A stretch of DNA of 7,243 bases, taken from NCBI GenBank assembly GCA_017544125.1, contig JAFYET010000002.1, forward strand, positions 1-7,243, written 5' to 3'. The DNA comes from Ruminococcus sp. (lineage in GTDB: Bacteria; Bacillota; Clostridia; Oscillospirales; Ruminococcaceae). The notes under the pieces are model-generated. The model was not told the DNA's origin, did not search any database, and saw nothing but the letters and a program-made list of their open reading frames with translations. Both the position numbers and the translations under genes were made by a program. Shown here piece after piece: positions 6,473 to 7,243 of the stretch. The first letter of the stretch is position 1; every line of letters starts with the position of its first letter.

Positions 6473-7243
6473 GCAGCCGAGGTGGGCACACGCAAGGTCA
6501 TCACAGAGCATTCAACGGTAGGGCTTGTGATAACCACAGACGGCTCAGTTACCGACCTGCCCAGAGAGGAATACGAGGAGTGCGAGGAGAGGATAATCGA
6601 CGAGCTCAAAGCCATTGATAAACCCTTTGCGATAATACTCAATTCCACCGACCCCGAAAGCGACGAGGTGCTGGCGCTTGCCGACAGGCTCTCCGAGAAA
6701 TACGGCAGACGTGTGCTGCCGTTAAGCTGCGCATCACTTACCGATGATGATATACAGCGGATAATGACAGAGCTTCTCTACTCATTCCCGGTGCAGGAGA
6801 TAAGCATAGAGATGCCCTCGTGGATAAACGCCCTTGACAACGACCACTGGCTGCGGCGTGAGGTCTTCGGTCACATAAAGGATTCTGCCAAGGGTATAAG
6901 CAGCCTGCGTGATATGGAGGGCTTTGCGCTGTCTTTAAAGGGCTGTGAGCATATAACCGACAGCGAGCTTCGCAGGGTGGATCTGTCAGACGGCAGCGTG
7001 CTTATATCAGCTAAAATGGCAGACGGTCTGTTCTTTAAGATAATAGGCGAGTGTACAGGGCTTGAATGCGACACCGAGAGCGACCTTATGCCGCAGATAC
7101 TCTCGCTTGTGAGCTTCAAAAAGCGCTTTGAGAAGTTCTCATCTGCCCTTGACGATGCCGAGCAGAAGGGCTGGGGAATAGTTATGCCCACCGAGAGCGA
7201 GCTTGACCTTGCCGAGCCCGAGATAATCAAGCAGGGCGGCAAG

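Larger units (their letters stand above)
6083..7243 (+). pseudogene. spoIVA: spoIVA, spore coat ATPase, interrupted by an in-frame amber codon; 3' end outside window
   Basis: SpoIVA is a cytoskeletal ATPase that polymerises on the mother-cell face of the forespore as the coat basement layer. Numbering from ATG 6080, the first part holds RTGGNIYIGV (13-22), Walker A GPVRTGKST (24-32), the DELPQS segment (57-62), TIMTAEPKF (67-75) and the Walker B-like RLIDCVGY (94-101). After TPWF (120-123) comes TAG at 6449-6451, where B. subtilis has glutamate. From 6452 the same frame is open to the window edge (264 codons) and remains clearly SpoIVA: AAEVGTRKVITEHST, MPSWINALDNDHWLR and a late AEPEIIKQG match conserved family blocks. 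About 100 C-terminal residues should lie beyond the window. No frameshift or second stop is seen, so the lesion is a single codon. It may be a recent mutation, a sequence error, or a stop that is read through or followed by restart. Residue 71 is Ala where B. subtilis has Thr. Confidence 0.88.

Overview
The window looks like a chromosomal piece of a gut-type Clostridia, most likely Ruminococcus or a close relative in the Oscillospiraceae. The basis is the spore-morphogenesis genes, a clostridial-style lipoteichoic acid synthase family protein, strong AGGAGG-type ribosome sites, and mixed codon use rich in ATA and AGG/AGA. The genus is an inference from protein flavour, not from a search. All genes are on the plus strand. 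No mobile element, CRISPR array, tRNA or rRNA was seen.

Layout. (1) 1-101: tail of an upstream unit, with a strong hairpin just before the first gene. (2) 102-1933: a tight three-gene operon of polar amino acid ABC permease, its ATPase (14-nt overlap) and a GNAT acetyltransferase (1-nt gap), closed by a clear intrinsic terminator. No substrate-binding protein lies in the window; it may be just upstream of the hairpin. (3) 2038-4441: a single-gene unit with a near-consensus housekeeping promoter (TTGACA, 17 nt, TAAAAT), a 759-residue membrane-anchored LTA synthase/sulfatase-family protein, and a 13-bp terminator hairpin. (4) 4428-7243: a sporulation unit holding a SPOCS (DUF3794)-LysM protein resembling SipL, followed 17 nt later by spoIVA. 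A SigE-like promoter appears to sit partly inside the preceding terminator.

The main result is that spoIVA has an in-frame amber codon (TAG, 6449-6451) in the middle of its conserved ATPase region. The frame then stays open and strongly SpoIVA-like to the window edge, so at least 264 further codons are intact. This suggests a recent nonsense mutation, a sequencing or assembly error, or translation past or after the stop. A GAGGTG-9 nt-ATG arrangement just after the stop could in principle restart translation.

SipL and SpoIVA are known interaction partners in Clostridioides difficile: the LysM domain of SipL binds SpoIVA during spore coat assembly on the forespore. Finding them as a two-gene operon fits one assembly module. 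I do not see a wholly new system here. The interrupted spoIVA, the overlapping promoter/terminator, the cysteine-rich SipL-like protein and the serine at the expected nucleophile position of the LTA synthase homologue are the points worth checking.
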